NCBI GenBank assembly: GCA_947359465.1 | Contig: OX375876.1 | Coordinates: 67,152,998-67,216,997, forward strand | DNA length: 64,000 nucleotides | DNA from: Metellina segmentata | Taxonomy: Eukaryota; Arthropoda; Arachnida; Araneae; Tetragnathidae | Direction: 5' to 3' | Shown here: piece by piece, positions 12,101-23,760 of the stretch | Layout: each line of letters starts with the position of its first letter | Numbering within the stretch: the first letter of the stretch is position 1 | Notes under the pieces: generated by a model | What the model was told of the DNA's origin: nothing | The model's input: only the letters and a program-made list of their open reading frames with translations | The model's database searches: none | Position numbers and translations under genes: made by a program

Positions 12101-12760
12101 CTAAGAAAAAGATTTTTGCAATATGCACAGTAGAAATTAGTCACATATACATGTTGTAACTAAGATAAAGGCTGACTAGGTGTAGTTATTCACGTCAAAG
12201 AGCATGTAGGAGTAATGATTTTAGTATTTTTATGCGTTTGAAAATCATAAAACCTGATTATGAATGGATCGTGACGTATTGATTAAGAAAAACCCAACGG
12301 AAAACTACATTTATATCGCAATTCTAAGTAACTAAATTAACAAATATCTTACACGAAAAATAAAAAAACATTGCTGCCTGTTAAAAATTGCTATAAATTG
12401 CACAAAAACTAGAATACCTTGGTGATATTACAGTAACCCCCTTGAGTCTGAGTATACTTCCTCAAACAGACTGTAATTGGCTATCCTCGTTTGTTTATTT
12501 AGGTCATCAGTTATAAATAAATAGTACAATGCATCATTTCCTTTGTGTGCTTTTGATTATTACAAAGGAAAATCTAAATCCGCCACCTGTTCCTAAACAA
12601 ACCAAGTACATCGATACACAAGATATTCAGTAGCTTTTATATGATTACCAAAAGGTCCTATTACTTAATCCTTCTCATAAATAATTCTCTCATTCCAAGT
12701 ACCCAATTCTGGAAATTGGAGTGCAAATAAAGTTTGATCAAATAATTCAGTATGTACCCC
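9167..12760. other. Long AT-rich stretch, nothing recognised
   Basis: About 3.6 kb of AT-rich DNA holds no reading frame longer than about 83 codons and no recognisable mobile element. A short A/T palindrome lies at 10674-10708. I cannot exclude intronic sequence. Confidence 0.55.
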
Positions 12761-12764
12761 AAAG

Positions 12765-13284
12765 CTGCCAAGGTTCAGCGATCAATACAACTTTATGGCA
12801 GCCGGAAAAATTGTCTTTCATAAACCATTTCCGATTCCGTTATTTTAATCAATCAATGACGTGACGTCACAGGCGGAGATTAGTGGTGTTCGTGTCCGTG
12901 CAGATTGATCTACCCCACTCCCCAACAAGCGCATTAGGCCACACGGAGTTGATGGTGTTTTGCCACGCACGCGTTTGTAATGATTCCGAGATTCACTAAT
13001 CTATTATGTCCCTTATCATTCGCGTTTTCCACTTTGCTTCTTCTGAGATGCTTGAAGGAACAAAACGCGTCTTAAGCTGTTGCAGATGAGGCGTGTCTCA
13101 CAGCCTGTGTCGGGCCATTTGCTTGCATGTTACGTCCCCCACACAGGGGGATTGCATGATGCGAGGAATTAATTCTTATTTCCCTTCTGCTTTTTCACGT
13201 ATTTTCCCTGAAGCATCTTCCGTAAAGCGGTTTTCGAGTGAATGGAGACATTGGGTGAGGGATCTCCACTCCTTAGATGTGGGC
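12765..13284. other. GC-richer unique block, possible regulatory or conserved non-coding DNA
   Basis: Base composition rises well above the flanks and I see no repeat-family similarity. The block contains a CRE-like palindrome at 12861-12870, a purine/pyrimidine-balanced GC-rich stretch around 12880-12980, and a 66-codon frame at 13093-13293 with no recognisable domain that runs into the adjacent MITE. A promoter, enhancer or untranslated exon would fit. The assignment is inference from composition only. Confidence 0.35.
12861..12870. promoter_or_regulatory. CRE-like palindrome
   Basis: GTGACGTCAC is a perfect 10-bp palindrome containing the canonical CREB/ATF site TGACGTCA. It is preceded immediately by another TGAC half-site. 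It lies in the GC-richer block described above. Function is inferred from the motif alone. Confidence 0.4.
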
Positions 13285-13876
13285 ATACGGTAGAGTGATG
13301 CGACATTGACAGCGAAATATCGATGTTTTGAAACATTGATGTTCAGAATTAAAACATTGATGTTGATAATTTATCGCCCCCAAAACATCGATTTTTTTAA
13401 ATATGGATGTTATTAAAATTCAGTGTATTTAAACTCCCCCACCCCCATTTCTTAAAATTGGTTTAGGAACTAGTGATGCTACATCGACAGCAAAACATCG
13501 ATGTTGATGATACATCGCCTCCAAACCATCGATGCTTTTAGAATTCAGTGTATTTAAACTTTTTCCCCATTTCTTAAAACTGGTTTAGCAACTAGTGATA
13601 CGACATTACATCAATATTTTGAAAACATCGACATCGATGTTGCATCCCTACTTTTCAGTCCCTTCAATATTGGCTACTTTGGTCTAAAGTATGTTCAATT
13701 TGCTGAATATGAAAATTATGCTACTTGATTATTTTTTAAATTTTTCATTTAAAAATAAAACATCGACAAGTATAAACATCAATGTTACAAAAACATCGAC
13801 TCCAATACATCGATGATTTAAAAAAACATCGATGTTTTGAAAATATCGACATCGATGTCGCATCCCTAATACGGTA
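13285..13876. mobile_element. hAT-type MITE rich in CATCGATG, with 8-bp target duplication
   Basis: The element at 13293-13868 is flanked by the perfect 8-bp direct repeat ATACGGTA at 13285-13292 and 13869-13876. Its ends are inverted: the left reads GAGTGATGCGACATTGAC, and the right end read on the minus strand gives TAGGGATGCGACATCGATGT. The interior is packed with AACATCGATGTTTT-like palindromes, and additional internal copies of the end motif lie near 13470, 13590 and 13650. There is no coding capacity. An 8-bp duplication is diagnostic for hAT transposition. A larger relative at 52106-53218 retains a hAT transposase remnant. Confidence 0.92.
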
Positions 13877-14525
13877 TAGTCTACAGTATCTCAAAAAGGG
13901 CGATACCACCCTGGGGGGCTGAAGAAATCTTATGGGCCATTATGTACAGTGGAGAAATAAGAGACGTTGGGGAGCAAAAAGGAACAGGAAGACAATAAAC
14001 ATTTTGTCACCTAAAAGGTTTTCAACAAACACTTACACATATACTCTCTAAAATCCCTTTGTTTTCATTCGCAAATTACTTGCATATTAACGAATAACAA
14101 ATGGATATATACCATATCAAATTAACAACCACAGGATTATTCATTTGCCAATTTTGCCGCTAATCTTGAACGTTCCAGGTATGAAGCTGAATATCGTTGT
14201 AAAAAGGAAATAGAAAAGCTATGAAATTCTCTAGTAGTGATTTTGAAATAGGATTGGAGCAATGGCTTACATACTTTATGGAATTTAACAGAAAAATATA
14301 TTTAACTAATATGTGCTAAAATTAAATGGTTCATAGTCATTTTTATTATTATTGATGAACTAGGTATGTGTGTGTGTGTTACTAATGCATTAATTTTATC
14401 TTCTCTTTTTAGGTAAGTACCTGTGCTGTCTTTCGTATTCATAAAATGAGATTACATTAATGAAGATTTTTAATGTGATTCGAGAAAGGTAAGAGTTGGG
14501 ACAGCTTCTTTCGTCTCCTGGCTTC
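13877..14525. other. No supported feature
   Basis: No gene or element is recognised. A short (TG)n run lies at about 14367-14379. Confidence 0.5.
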
Positions 14526-14532
14526 ATATATG

Positions 14533-14594
<62 letters not shown>
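14526..14594. repeat. (TA)n microsatellite
   Basis: This is an essentially pure TA dinucleotide run with a TATGTATGTG lead-in. It creates a spurious minus-strand frame of alternating Ile and Tyr codons. Confidence 0.98.
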
Positions 14595-14595
<1 letters not shown>

Positions 14596-15717
14596 TCCCA
14601 CTATAAATATTCACAATATACTGCGAGCTATGTAAAGAGTAGAAGAATGAAAAATAGCATTGTATTAAAAGACCTTTAAAAAGACCAAAATCTTTATTTT
14701 CTTTTGAGAGTAGGACCCCTGTTTCAGATATCTTATAGCAAGTGCTATGTGCTCTGAAATTCCCATAACATTTTATTGTGATGATAAATGTAGTACGTTA
14801 AATAAATGTTTTGAAACAACTTGAATGCCAATCAGATAAAAAAACACCCGGTACTACCTTAAAGCCGGATGTAGAGGTTTTACTTACATAGAAAATCGAT
14901 TCATTGACAGAAAACGTATTGGAATATCTTGGTTGCATTCCTTCTTTTATTGATTGCAATTTGAATGAGAGATTGTATTTTATCGAATATCATTTCCCAA
15001 TATCTGCAATAAACCCTTTTACTGTCTTCTGACATTATTAGAGTGTATTCGTATTTTAAAATTGTAGGTCTTTGATTACTTGGAGTTTATATTTTATAAA
15101 TAGTTCGTAATGTCTCAAAACTGCATACTTAAGTGGAAAGCAACACGTAAATATAATGTGAAGATATGGTTTTCTGGTTGCAAATTCGGGAGCGTTCATA
15201 TTCACATTCGTTCATATTCACAGCGTATTCACATTCGTACCACACACATTTCTACAATGATAAAATATAGAAAACCTTTGAATCTTCATTTTATACACAG
15301 TTTATTTAGCGTATTTGAAACATAATTAAAACTGCTAAACACACACATTACTACAAACAAACGTATGCAATGAATTTTATTCATGTAAGAGGGTTTCTCC
15401 ATACACACAATTGATTCCACTAAAAACACATAAGTTTTAACATGGTATTATAATAAAGTACTGTTGTTCACAGAATCTAATCTATATTTAGTTTAAGTAT
15501 TAGATAATACTGCTTTGGTGTAATTGATATATAAGAGTTACAATGGAAATACGTACTCATATTTTGCTTGCATCATTTTTCTCATTATGTGGACTTCCTT
15601 AAGTAAATGGTTTCAACGTTTATTGCAACTCTCAATATTAAAGTTTGCTTCTGAGCAGTTATGTAGTCTTGATACAAATTGTGCTTCTTAATTCAACAAT
15701 AAAACTAAAATTTGCTT
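14595..15717. other. No supported feature
   Basis: The stretch is AT-rich. A short imperfect repeat of TTCATATTCACATTCG-like units sits at 15196-15240. No gene is recognised. Confidence 0.5.
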
Positions 15718-15911
15718 TATACGTCTGAGGACCTTATATGCATATATTCGTTCAGTAATCTGCAGTCTTCCTTGCATGACTTTAAACCAATAAAAAAAAT
15801 TCCCCTATTTCTTTCAAACTATCGATGTTCTTATATAGCCACCATCAGTGTTGTGGGGTAGGAGGAACGCTACACAACTCGAAGATCTCGTGACTCTTAG
15901 AGGGTTAACAT
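15718..15911. repeat. TTAA-associated MITE, dispersed copy
   Basis: This copy matches the MITE at 37929-38144. Shared blocks are CTGCAGTCTTCCTTGCATGACTT, GTTGTGGGGTA, GCTACACAACTCGAAGA and CTCGTGACTCTTAGAGGG followed by TTAA at the right end. The left end is less well preserved. A CCCTCT terminus next to TTAA is what piggyBac-type elements leave. It has no coding capacity. Confidence 0.7.
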
Positions 15912-17284
15912 AACTAAGATATTTTCAGTAATCCATCAATAAAAATGGAAGCAGGATTAGAAGGCTCTCAGGAAAGTCAAACAAAAGCAACACGAAAAAA
16001 GCTTCAAAATATTAATTTTATTGCTTATTTTACTGTATGGAATGAAAGCCCCACAGTTCACGTAATATTTGCTGCAACCATCAAAATTCAATTTTACTTC
16101 TGGGTATGGCTATGCCGTCTAGATACAAAGCGTATTTGTTCATTCAGAAAAAAGAAACCTTTAAAAGAGTTGAGTGTTTTCAGTAATCGCTCAGTTATAT
16201 GGAAGCAGGATTAGGAGACCCTTGGAAGTCAAACAAAAGTAGACAATGCTTTTCCCATGTCCTTCAAATTGCTATTCTTCAGGGAACAGTACCTATCCAC
16301 AAAAAAGAACACAAGGAAATAGCTCACAAAACTAAATTTGGTAAAGAACGAAAATGTAGGCTCTGAAAGCTTCAATCTTAAAGATAATCAATCACTTTTT
16401 TAAGATGAAAAGTTAAATAAAAACTCTCATTTTTTTTCTCTGCCTCTCTCTTTAATCACATGAGTGGTGTAGGGATCAGGAATAAATTTTCAGGAGTAAA
16501 GATAAATGGGTTGGCCTTGGAAATCGATTTTGGAGTGTGGAAAACAGACATTCAGTCGCCATTTCTCAGATTAGACAGTTCCCTAAATGCTACCTTTTTC
16601 GGTCAGTCTTCCGCTGTTTTTTGGGCTTGGTATCGGTCATATAAAAACGCAACATAAAAGTGTCTACTGTTCGACTTTAAAAATGGTATTTTCTTTCCAA
16701 CAAACAGTCAAAACTCAATAAAAATTGATTTTTCTGGCAGGAACTCCGCCATTCAACTCAAGACTTTGAGTCTTCTCTTTATTGGAAGCCGAATTAATGG
16801 GAAAAGTTAATCGGAAAAGCATAAAAGCACAGTAGTTTCTTTTTGAAAAAGGAAATCCTCATGGAATTGATAGAGATGTTTACCAGTGTATCTAGATACC
16901 ACGAGTTCGACTGAATGGAAATAGAACGACAATTGAAATCAATCTAATATAACGTACCACTTATTTTACTACAGTACATTAAATATTTATTGGAAAAGAT
17001 TATATCGAAACACATTTTAGGAAGTGTGAGAAGTATATTCTATTAAGCTAACTGCAAATGGTGGTTGTGTTTTCATGACTGAACGTGTTTCCTGTACGAA
17101 TTTCAATCATCGTGACCTCCCTTTGATTTTATGGATTATAATTTAGGAACATCGTTACAAAATATTCCAAAGAAAGAATTTCGAACTGATTTTTGATAGT
17201 GTGTTAGTCAAAGATAGTTAAATTAAATGCCAAACGATGATAAACTACATTATGAGATATCTCCGATATGTATCATGCTAATTT
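15912..17284. other. No supported feature
   Basis: Frames at 15945-16214 and 16460-16657 have no recognisable domain, and no repeat is recognised. Confidence 0.5.
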
Positions 17285-17422
17285 ACGTTGAACTGGAGTA
17301 ACACAATGGGCTATTGACGATGGTCCAGGATCAATCCAGAAAGGAAAGATCCAAGGACACCTCGTAATTTTGAACTACCTTCAGATCCTGAGCTGGTACT
17401 CCACTCTTATGATTGGTAACAT
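17285..17422 (-). repeat. SINE family 1, minus-strand partial copy
   Basis: On the plus strand it reads GAACTGGAGTAACACAATGG, GCTATTGACGATGGTCC, GGATCAATCCAGAAAGGAAA, CCTCGTAATTTTGAAC and CTGAGCTGGTACTCC. This is the reverse complement of the SINE 1 body seen at 28897-29210. The tRNA-like head, expected on the right, is missing. Confidence 0.85.
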
Positions 17423-18209
17423 TTAAATTCTGTCATATTGGAGTTACAATAATGGATAAGACACGGATGGAGCGAGTTAGGTAAAAAAAAAATATATTAT
17501 AAAAAAAGTTATATTAGCATTGGAGATAATATTGCAACAATGTATTAAAGGAACCATTGTGGTTGGAAAAAACGAATAATTTATATGAGTTTTAAAGCAA
17601 TGTATGTGATAGGGAGAGAATTTGCTCAGAAGCTTTAAGTACACAGTACAGCACTGCCCTTTTACAAGACAAGCTGCCAGCTAACTGATTTAACCTGGTT
17701 AATGAATACGCGTCGTTGTTTAACTTCAGATTACTCTCACCAAGTTTTAACAAATTAATGCAAGGAATAATTTAATAAATTAATTTTAAGTGTTGATTAC
17801 TTTTCTAAAATAAGCACTTCTGTTGATCGTTACTTTTCCCTACATATTTGATAAGCTGGAGACATCCACACAGTCGTTTGTTAGTGCACATCAGTCAATT
17901 TCTTTGAATTGTATACTAGACTAAAATTTAAATATGTGTGCAACATTCAATTTTTTGAATAGTATATCAGATTTTTAAATTTAAATACGCACGTAACAGA
18001 GAGAGACGAAAAGCAACAATTACTATAATGCTGTAGTTCCGTATTCTTTTTTTTATTGCATCTACCTTTGAGTCGTAAAAAGTAAATGAATAGCAATAAA
18101 TTATATGATACGGCTTCGGAGTAGATAGAAAACGTCTTGTTAGAATGAAAAATTACAAACTAATTACAATAACATTTAATTACATTAATTTTTTTAATTA
18201 ACCATCCTT
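17423..18209. other. No supported feature
   Basis: No gene or repeat is recognised in this AT-rich stretch. Confidence 0.5.
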
Positions 18210-18375
18210 TGTGGTTTCGACGATATATTTCGTCCATCAAGATTTGTTTATGATGAAATGACTTAGATCTGGTCAGCTTTTTGCTATTGACGAGATAATT
18301 CGCCCATTAAGATCTACTAATGGTTTTGGCCAATGACAAGGCGTTTCTTAGGGTCGATCACCAGGAAGGTTAACA
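18210..18375. repeat. Dispersed GACGA/ATTTCGTC repeat
   Basis: Two imperfect units, GACGATATATTTCGTCCATC at 18218 and GACGAGATAATTCGCCCATT at 18289, are followed by a weaker third. Related sequence occurs at 25510-25690 (CCGTCCATCAAGATTTAG) and inverted at 36810-36880 (CAGATCTTGACGGACGAAAT). The family is unidentified. Confidence 0.6.
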
Positions 18376-20301
18376 TATACATCTCGTTTGTTATGCACAT
18401 GACCACCTAATAGTGGAAAAGTAAATATCTATAGTACTATCTCCTTTTAGAAACGTAGTCTTCATTATTTTATGGCGAATCTTCTAAGTGAGCCTTTCCT
18501 TGTATCGAATTTCACGGGAAATTGGTTGCGGCTAGATTTTTCATGTTTCCATTGTTATGAAATCCAAAGAGAAATCCCCACAACAATCAATGTTCAAGAT
18601 ATAGCTCATTGGTATTAATTAGGGCACCTGGAATATATCGAACAAATTACGAGCTTCCGAGGAATGTTCGATGTGATGTTTATTCCCCCCAGATCCTTAA
18701 TTCAATTAATGAAATTTCCTTTAAACTAGCAACTATTTGCAGCATTATTTACGCAGAGAGCTAGGTAAAGATAAAACGAAAAATCCGATAGCCGACATGA
18801 CACATAATCAGTAAATTATAATTAGTTTGTTCTAGAGATACATTAGTTCCAACGCTTCTAAATTATTATGAGTAACGCTGCGAGATGCGAGTGTTAAAAT
18901 TAATTTGGATTCGTTATTAATAAACTGAAACAGATTTGAAGTTTATATTGTGAAAAGAAGATTATTGGAATATTTATATTAGATGTGGTCTTTGTGGATT
19001 ATAATTCAAAAATTAAGTAAACTATCGTTGTACGAATCAATGTTATTAAAAAAGTAAAATATTAACGAATAAATCCCAACAGCAACAACACGAAATGAAA
19101 TGTCCCGTGGTGTTCAACTACAGGAATGTATGCCTTTTAACTGTTCTTTAACGATTCGAAAGACAAAACATTAGAATTTCCGTCATCGTTTGCAAAACAT
19201 TTGTTCGTTTTATATCATACTTTCCGATGATTTCCAATCACATAATTAATCTGAACGAAAATATCTTTAGGTGTTGTAGAAAAAAAAATAATCAGAATTT
19301 TTCTATGTAAGCAAAAATGGCTTTTTTAATATTTTTCTACCATTTCAAGATATTTTTCCGTCTTGGGCAATTTAAAGCACAGTCAAAATAATGTTTTGCA
19401 GTACTCAGAATCATCTTTTGAATTCTGTTTTCAACAGGGATGCGATGTAAGTAAAATGGATTGTATGGGTGAATATGGCATGTATATCATTTACATCTAA
19501 AGTAAGTTGTAGAAATTATAAGTTTGTGGAAAAGGTATTAAAACTATTATACATACCAATGATATATTTACTCACCCTTTTCAATCTACCTTTTACTAAT
19601 TCAACTCATGTATGACCGGGTAATTTTGCTAGTTATTAATAAATAAGGCAGATTGAGTCTTTATTGAAAGTGTGTAAATTTTGATTTAAGTATTTATTAT
19701 TAGGTAATAATGACAGTTTTAATGTGGAAATATGAAAAAAATTATCTGAATTCATTATTAAACTGAGATGGATTGTGTATTGAATTTTGTATTGCAAAAG
19801 AGTGTGTGAATTTTGATTCGAAACATTTCAATTTAAGTATTAATGAGAGAGGGGACATATATTTAGTAACAATGTATAATTATGAGTACCATTGAAGATT
19901 GGGGAGTGTGAAACAATTAAAAACATTTACACTACTGAAAGATAGTTGAGTAAGAATTGAAATTTGTTTTGCGTAACGGTGGAAAATCTGATTTGGAATA
20001 TTCTATTATCAGAAACAGTTACATATGATTACTACATTCCACTACTGATACTATTACATTACATTCAATTATTTAATTTAGCGCTAATTCTTTATTCATT
20101 ACGAATAAACCATTATAGTGATGTGATGTGAAGAGTACATTATATGATGTAGAAAAATGTGCATTATACACAGTTATTAATAAAGTGTTTTTAAGTGACA
20201 AAATTAATTTGTTTTTGTAATTTTAAAGTTCTAAAAACATTAATATTTGGCATTTTTACCAATAAGACTTGTTTCCTGCAGCGTTTAAGTTGTTGCGGGT
20301 A
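18376..20301. other. No supported feature
   Basis: AT-rich sequence without a recognisable gene or repeat. Confidence 0.5.
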
Positions 20302-20348
20302 GTGCAGTTGAGTTAACGTTGCGATGGAGCAATACAACGGGATATTAA
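20302..20348 (-). repeat. SINE family 1 tail fragment
   Basis: GTTGAGTTAACGTTGCGATG and GAGCAATACAACGGG match the reverse complement of the SINE 1 tail, as seen at 24911 and 28441. Confidence 0.7.
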
Positions 20349-20904
20349 CTTGTTGCTGTCTTTAAATTTTAAAATTACGCATGCCTCATTAATAATACAT
20401 TACTTTGAGCTCACATGTACCTTATAAATGTAATGATTTACTTCAGAAGGACTTAAGAAGTTATCAATTTTCTATTAAAAAATTATAAAGTTATTAACAC
20501 ATATTTACTTGTTGCTAACTGTTAAACACTCTAGTACCATAATATTGTGTTCTCAACATATAAATAATTTGATTTTAAATTTTTTTCAAGTAAATGTTTG
20601 TTAATAAATTTTTATTTTTTATCTTAACATAATTTTAAGCGTATTTTGACTTTTAGCTTGTTTGGTTATAAGAGTATATTGGTTTTAAGCATAATTTGGC
20701 TTTTAGCTGAATTGATCTTATACGGATCACTTAACGAGGCATTCAAATTCAATTATTTACTGAATTATCAAACATTAATAAATTTAAACGATACTTTATT
20801 TAAGAATAATTTTCCAATACTTTACCACAAAACGTATTTGACAGAAATATTCCCGCACAAGAAGCTTTGATTAAATATCCAAGACGAATCATAACACTAC
20901 ATAG

Positions 20905-21182
20905 TTACAAGGTAGCTCAGTGGGTAGAGTCACGGATGTGCAATTGAACGGCTACGAGTTCGGAACTTGATACAACCACAAACCATCGTTTTGGTGTATA
21001 TTAAAACTGACGTGTCCTCAAATGTCTTCACGTTTGAAAACTTGGAGAGTGAAATACTTGCTCAAGTGTTGACCCCGTCATCTGTTTGTGGTTTAAAATT
21101 GAGAGGTGTTATTCTGGGTTCCTTCTCTTCAAGATTGATTTCTTATCGTCACCAATAGATCGTTGCCTAGCTAAATACGTAA
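20905..21182 (+). repeat. SINE family 1 with tRNA-derived head
   Basis: The head contains an RNA polymerase III A box, TAGCTCAGTGGG, at 20913-20924 and a weakened B box, GAGTTCGGAAC, at 20956-20966, spaced as in tRNA genes. The body follows with TTAAAACTGACGTGTCC, TCAAATGTCTTCACG, ACTTGGAGAGTG, AGTGTTGACCCCGTCATCTG and AGAGGTGTTATTCTGGGTTC. Copies at 26590, 28441, 28897, 44486 and 63655 share this order. It is a non-coding retroposon mobilised by a LINE encoded elsewhere. Confidence 0.9.
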
Positions 21183-21207
21183 ATAGTGTGACATAGATTC
21201 AACTCTA

Positions 21208-21221
21208 CCCCCCCCCCCCCC
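21208..21221. repeat. Poly-C run
   Basis: Fourteen consecutive C residues lie in an otherwise AT-rich context just downstream of the SINE. Confidence 0.97.
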
Positions 21222-21639
21222 AACCTTGCACCAAGAAAATATAGTTTATTCAATCTAAACCTATTTTAGACACATTGAATGATGTATTAATACGTAAACT
21301 GATATTATTGTAAATGCCCTTTACGTTTCTTAAATATAAAAATCTATTGCATATCTATATCTAATCTAACATAACTTATGGTTGTCTCAAATATAAGCAT
21401 TATTTGATTTTTTCCGTGTTTCTTCTTTTGTTTCTGTTTCAGTAAAAATACAAATTTATATGTTTCTTATTAGCAACAATCAGTACACGATTTTAATGGG
21501 TTGGTTGGATAAAATTGTTTTCACTTTTTGTTACATAAACTATAGTAACTGGCCATGAAATACTTATTATTTATAGTTTCTAGCATTTATAAAATTAAAT
21601 ATAGAAACTTGTCTTCAAAATTTCCTTAGCGAGCGGAAA

Positions 21640-21850
21640 TCTGTAAAAGTGTTTTTACTACTGCAATAGGCATTCAGCAGAGAAATTTCGATCAGGAAGG
21701 TCCATCAGTAACAGGAACAGACATTCAGCGGAAGCATTTCAGTCAAAACAGTCCTTCATTTACAGTACATTAATACCTTAATATACTTGCCTCGTTTAGT
21801 ATTTCTTACTTATTAAATAGTACTTTACTATAGTATTTAGCATTTCTTAT
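21640..21850. repeat. Complex tandem array, left part
   Basis: TACTGCAATAGGCATTCAGC, CATTTCAGTCAAAACAGTCC, TTTAGTATTTCTTACTTATT and AAATAGTACTTTACTATAG match the units of the array at 22955-23760. The two parts were once continuous and are now separated by the piggyBac insertion. Confidence 0.85.
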
Positions 21851-22954
21851 TTAACACTTTAGTGTTAGATGGGTTCAAAACTTTCCCACCTTTTGCTTAG
21901 TTTTGTATGCATGGTGGGATATATTTTAACCCACCTCGAAAAGTTGAAGTTACTCATAGTCATACAGTTTAATATTTTAAATAAAATATTCAGTTGGCTA
22001 TGTTAATTAATTCAGTTGGCTATGTTATGAACCAAAGGTAAATGCGTAAATAAGTGAAAACAAAAATTGATACAAATCAAAACGCCTTTGTAAGTTGTTG
22101 ACACAGTTGTGATAAAGTTTGGCAAATTGTGTGATGCAATGAATTTTAGTCTTTCATAACGGTATATGTTGTTTCTTTTCTTAAAATTTACTATGAGTGA
22201 AAAAATTGTTTTATAGTAAAATAAACATGCTATTTGATATTTGATAATAATTTTGAAGCTGAATAAGTGATTGGATTGTATGTATCCCACCATGGAAGTT
22301 ATTAAAAATAATTATATAAATTATTATTTTTAATTTATAAACTAATAAATGTACTATGTACCGACGTAGTAAAAAATAGTGGCACTGCTTACTATTCTAT
22401 TTTTTGGATGCAGCTGTCGTTAATTCATTTATGGTATATAAACAATTGGGTCAAAACATGGAGCTGAAACATTTTATAGGGCAGTGCGCTGCACGGTTTG
22501 TTGCCCAGACTTTAATTGATAAAATACACTATCAACATCTGAACTGACCCTGTAGATAAAAAAATCTAAACCCCCTGTTTCATGGGAAATACGAGGTAAA
22601 GACTGGAAACATCTACCAAAACATACTACTCGGAGAAGATGAGCGTTCTGCAGCACGAAAAAAAAAGAAGTTCGCACTACCTGGTGCTGTACTGACTGCA
22701 AAATTCCACTTTGTTTTAGAAAAAAAAAGTTTTGTTTGAATGACTTTCATTTGAAATGTTAGTGGCATGGCGGGATTATGTATGTCCAATTCAGTATGAA
22801 GGACTTATTAAAATGTTATTATTATTTTTTTTATTTTGAGTAATATTTTATGTAAAATAATTAAATGATTGTTTTTTTCAACAGTTTTATATTAAAAAAA
22901 TTATGTGCATCTAGGGTTTTTATTTTTTTTAAATCGTGTGCCTCAAAGAGTTAA
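21851..22954 (+). mobile_element. Internally deleted piggyBac element flanked by TTAA
   Basis: The element at 21855-22950 is bounded by TTAA at 21851-21854 and 22951-22954, the target duplication of piggyBac transposons. The right end, read inward, is CTCTTTGAGGCACACG, close to common piggyBac termini; the left end is CACTTTAGTGTTAGATG. It carries the 3' part of a transposase gene on the plus strand. At 1.1 kb it is under half the length of an autonomous element. It sits inside a complex tandem array, which dates the insertion as later than the array. Confidence 0.9.
22359..22762 (+). pseudogene. piggyBac transposase, carboxyl-terminal relic
   Basis: The frame from 22359 reads YRRSKK, stop, WHCLLFYFLDAAVVNSF, then VYKQLGQ. 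This matches the piggyBac segment RKSRKWWHR-FFLD-VVNAF-IY that precedes the carboxyl end. After a frameshift, EIRGKDWKHLP leads into a cysteine-rich tail, FCSTKKKEVRTTWCCTDCK followed by IPLC, which is the piggyBac zinc-binding domain. One expected cysteine codon has become TGA. The frame stops at about 22762. The catalytic aspartates lie upstream in intact proteins and are deleted here. Confidence 0.88.
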
Positions 22955-23760
22955 TATTTCTCAACTGCAGTCTTTAATATTTCCTATTACATATTAGTCT
23001 GCTGCAGTCTTTAATATTTCGTATTAATTATTACTATACTGCAGTCAATTGTTTCTTATTAAATATTATTCTAATGCAGTCTTTAGTATTTATTACTTAT
23101 TATTAAATATTCTGCAGCAACAGGCACTTAAAAGAAACATTTCACTAGCGACGGTCCTTTATCTATAGCATATTAAATGCTTTTTACTAGTCTTTTTTGT
23201 ATTTCTTACTTATTAAATATTACTATATTGCAGTCTTTAGTATTTATTACTTATTAAATATTACTCTATTGCAGTCTTTAATATTTATTACTTATTATTA
23301 AATATTCTGCAGCAACACGCACTTAAAAGAAACATTTCACTAGCGACGGTCATTTATCTATAGCATATTAAATGCTTTTTACTGGTATTTTTAGTATTTC
23401 TTACTTATCAAATACTACTCTATTGCAGTCTTTAGTATTTATTACTTATTATTAAATATTCTGTTGCACAACAGGCACTTAAAAGAAACATTTCACTAGC
23501 GACGGTCCTTTATCTATAGCATATTAAAATATTTTTACTGGTCTTTTTAGTATTTCTTACTTATTAAATATTATGGTATATTGCAGTCTTTAGTATTTCG
23601 TATTTATTAAATATTATTCTGCAGCAACAGGTAATCAACAGAAACATTTCAATGAAGACGGTCGTTCATCTATAGCATATTAAATGCTCTTACAAAATAT
23701 ATTTGTGTTTGGTATTTCTTACTTATTAAATATTATATGTATTTACGAGAGAAAATTTAT
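22955..23760. repeat. Complex tandem array, right part (156/195-bp units)
   Basis: The anchor GCGACGGTC occurs at 23148, 23343 and 23499, and as GAAGACGGTC at about 23655, giving steps of 195, 156 and 156 bp. The 39-bp difference equals one extra copy of an internal subunit of the form TTGCAGTCTTTAGTATTTAT plus ACTTATTAAATATTACTC. Each large unit contains GCAACAGGCACTTAAAAGAA and ATCTATAGCATATTAAATGC. It is a two-level tandem repeat without coding capacity. Confidence 0.92.

Noticed and set aside
20911..20970. Possible functional tRNA gene
   Set aside because: The A and B boxes are present, but the acceptor and anticodon stems do not pair and the sequence continues into the SINE 1 body.
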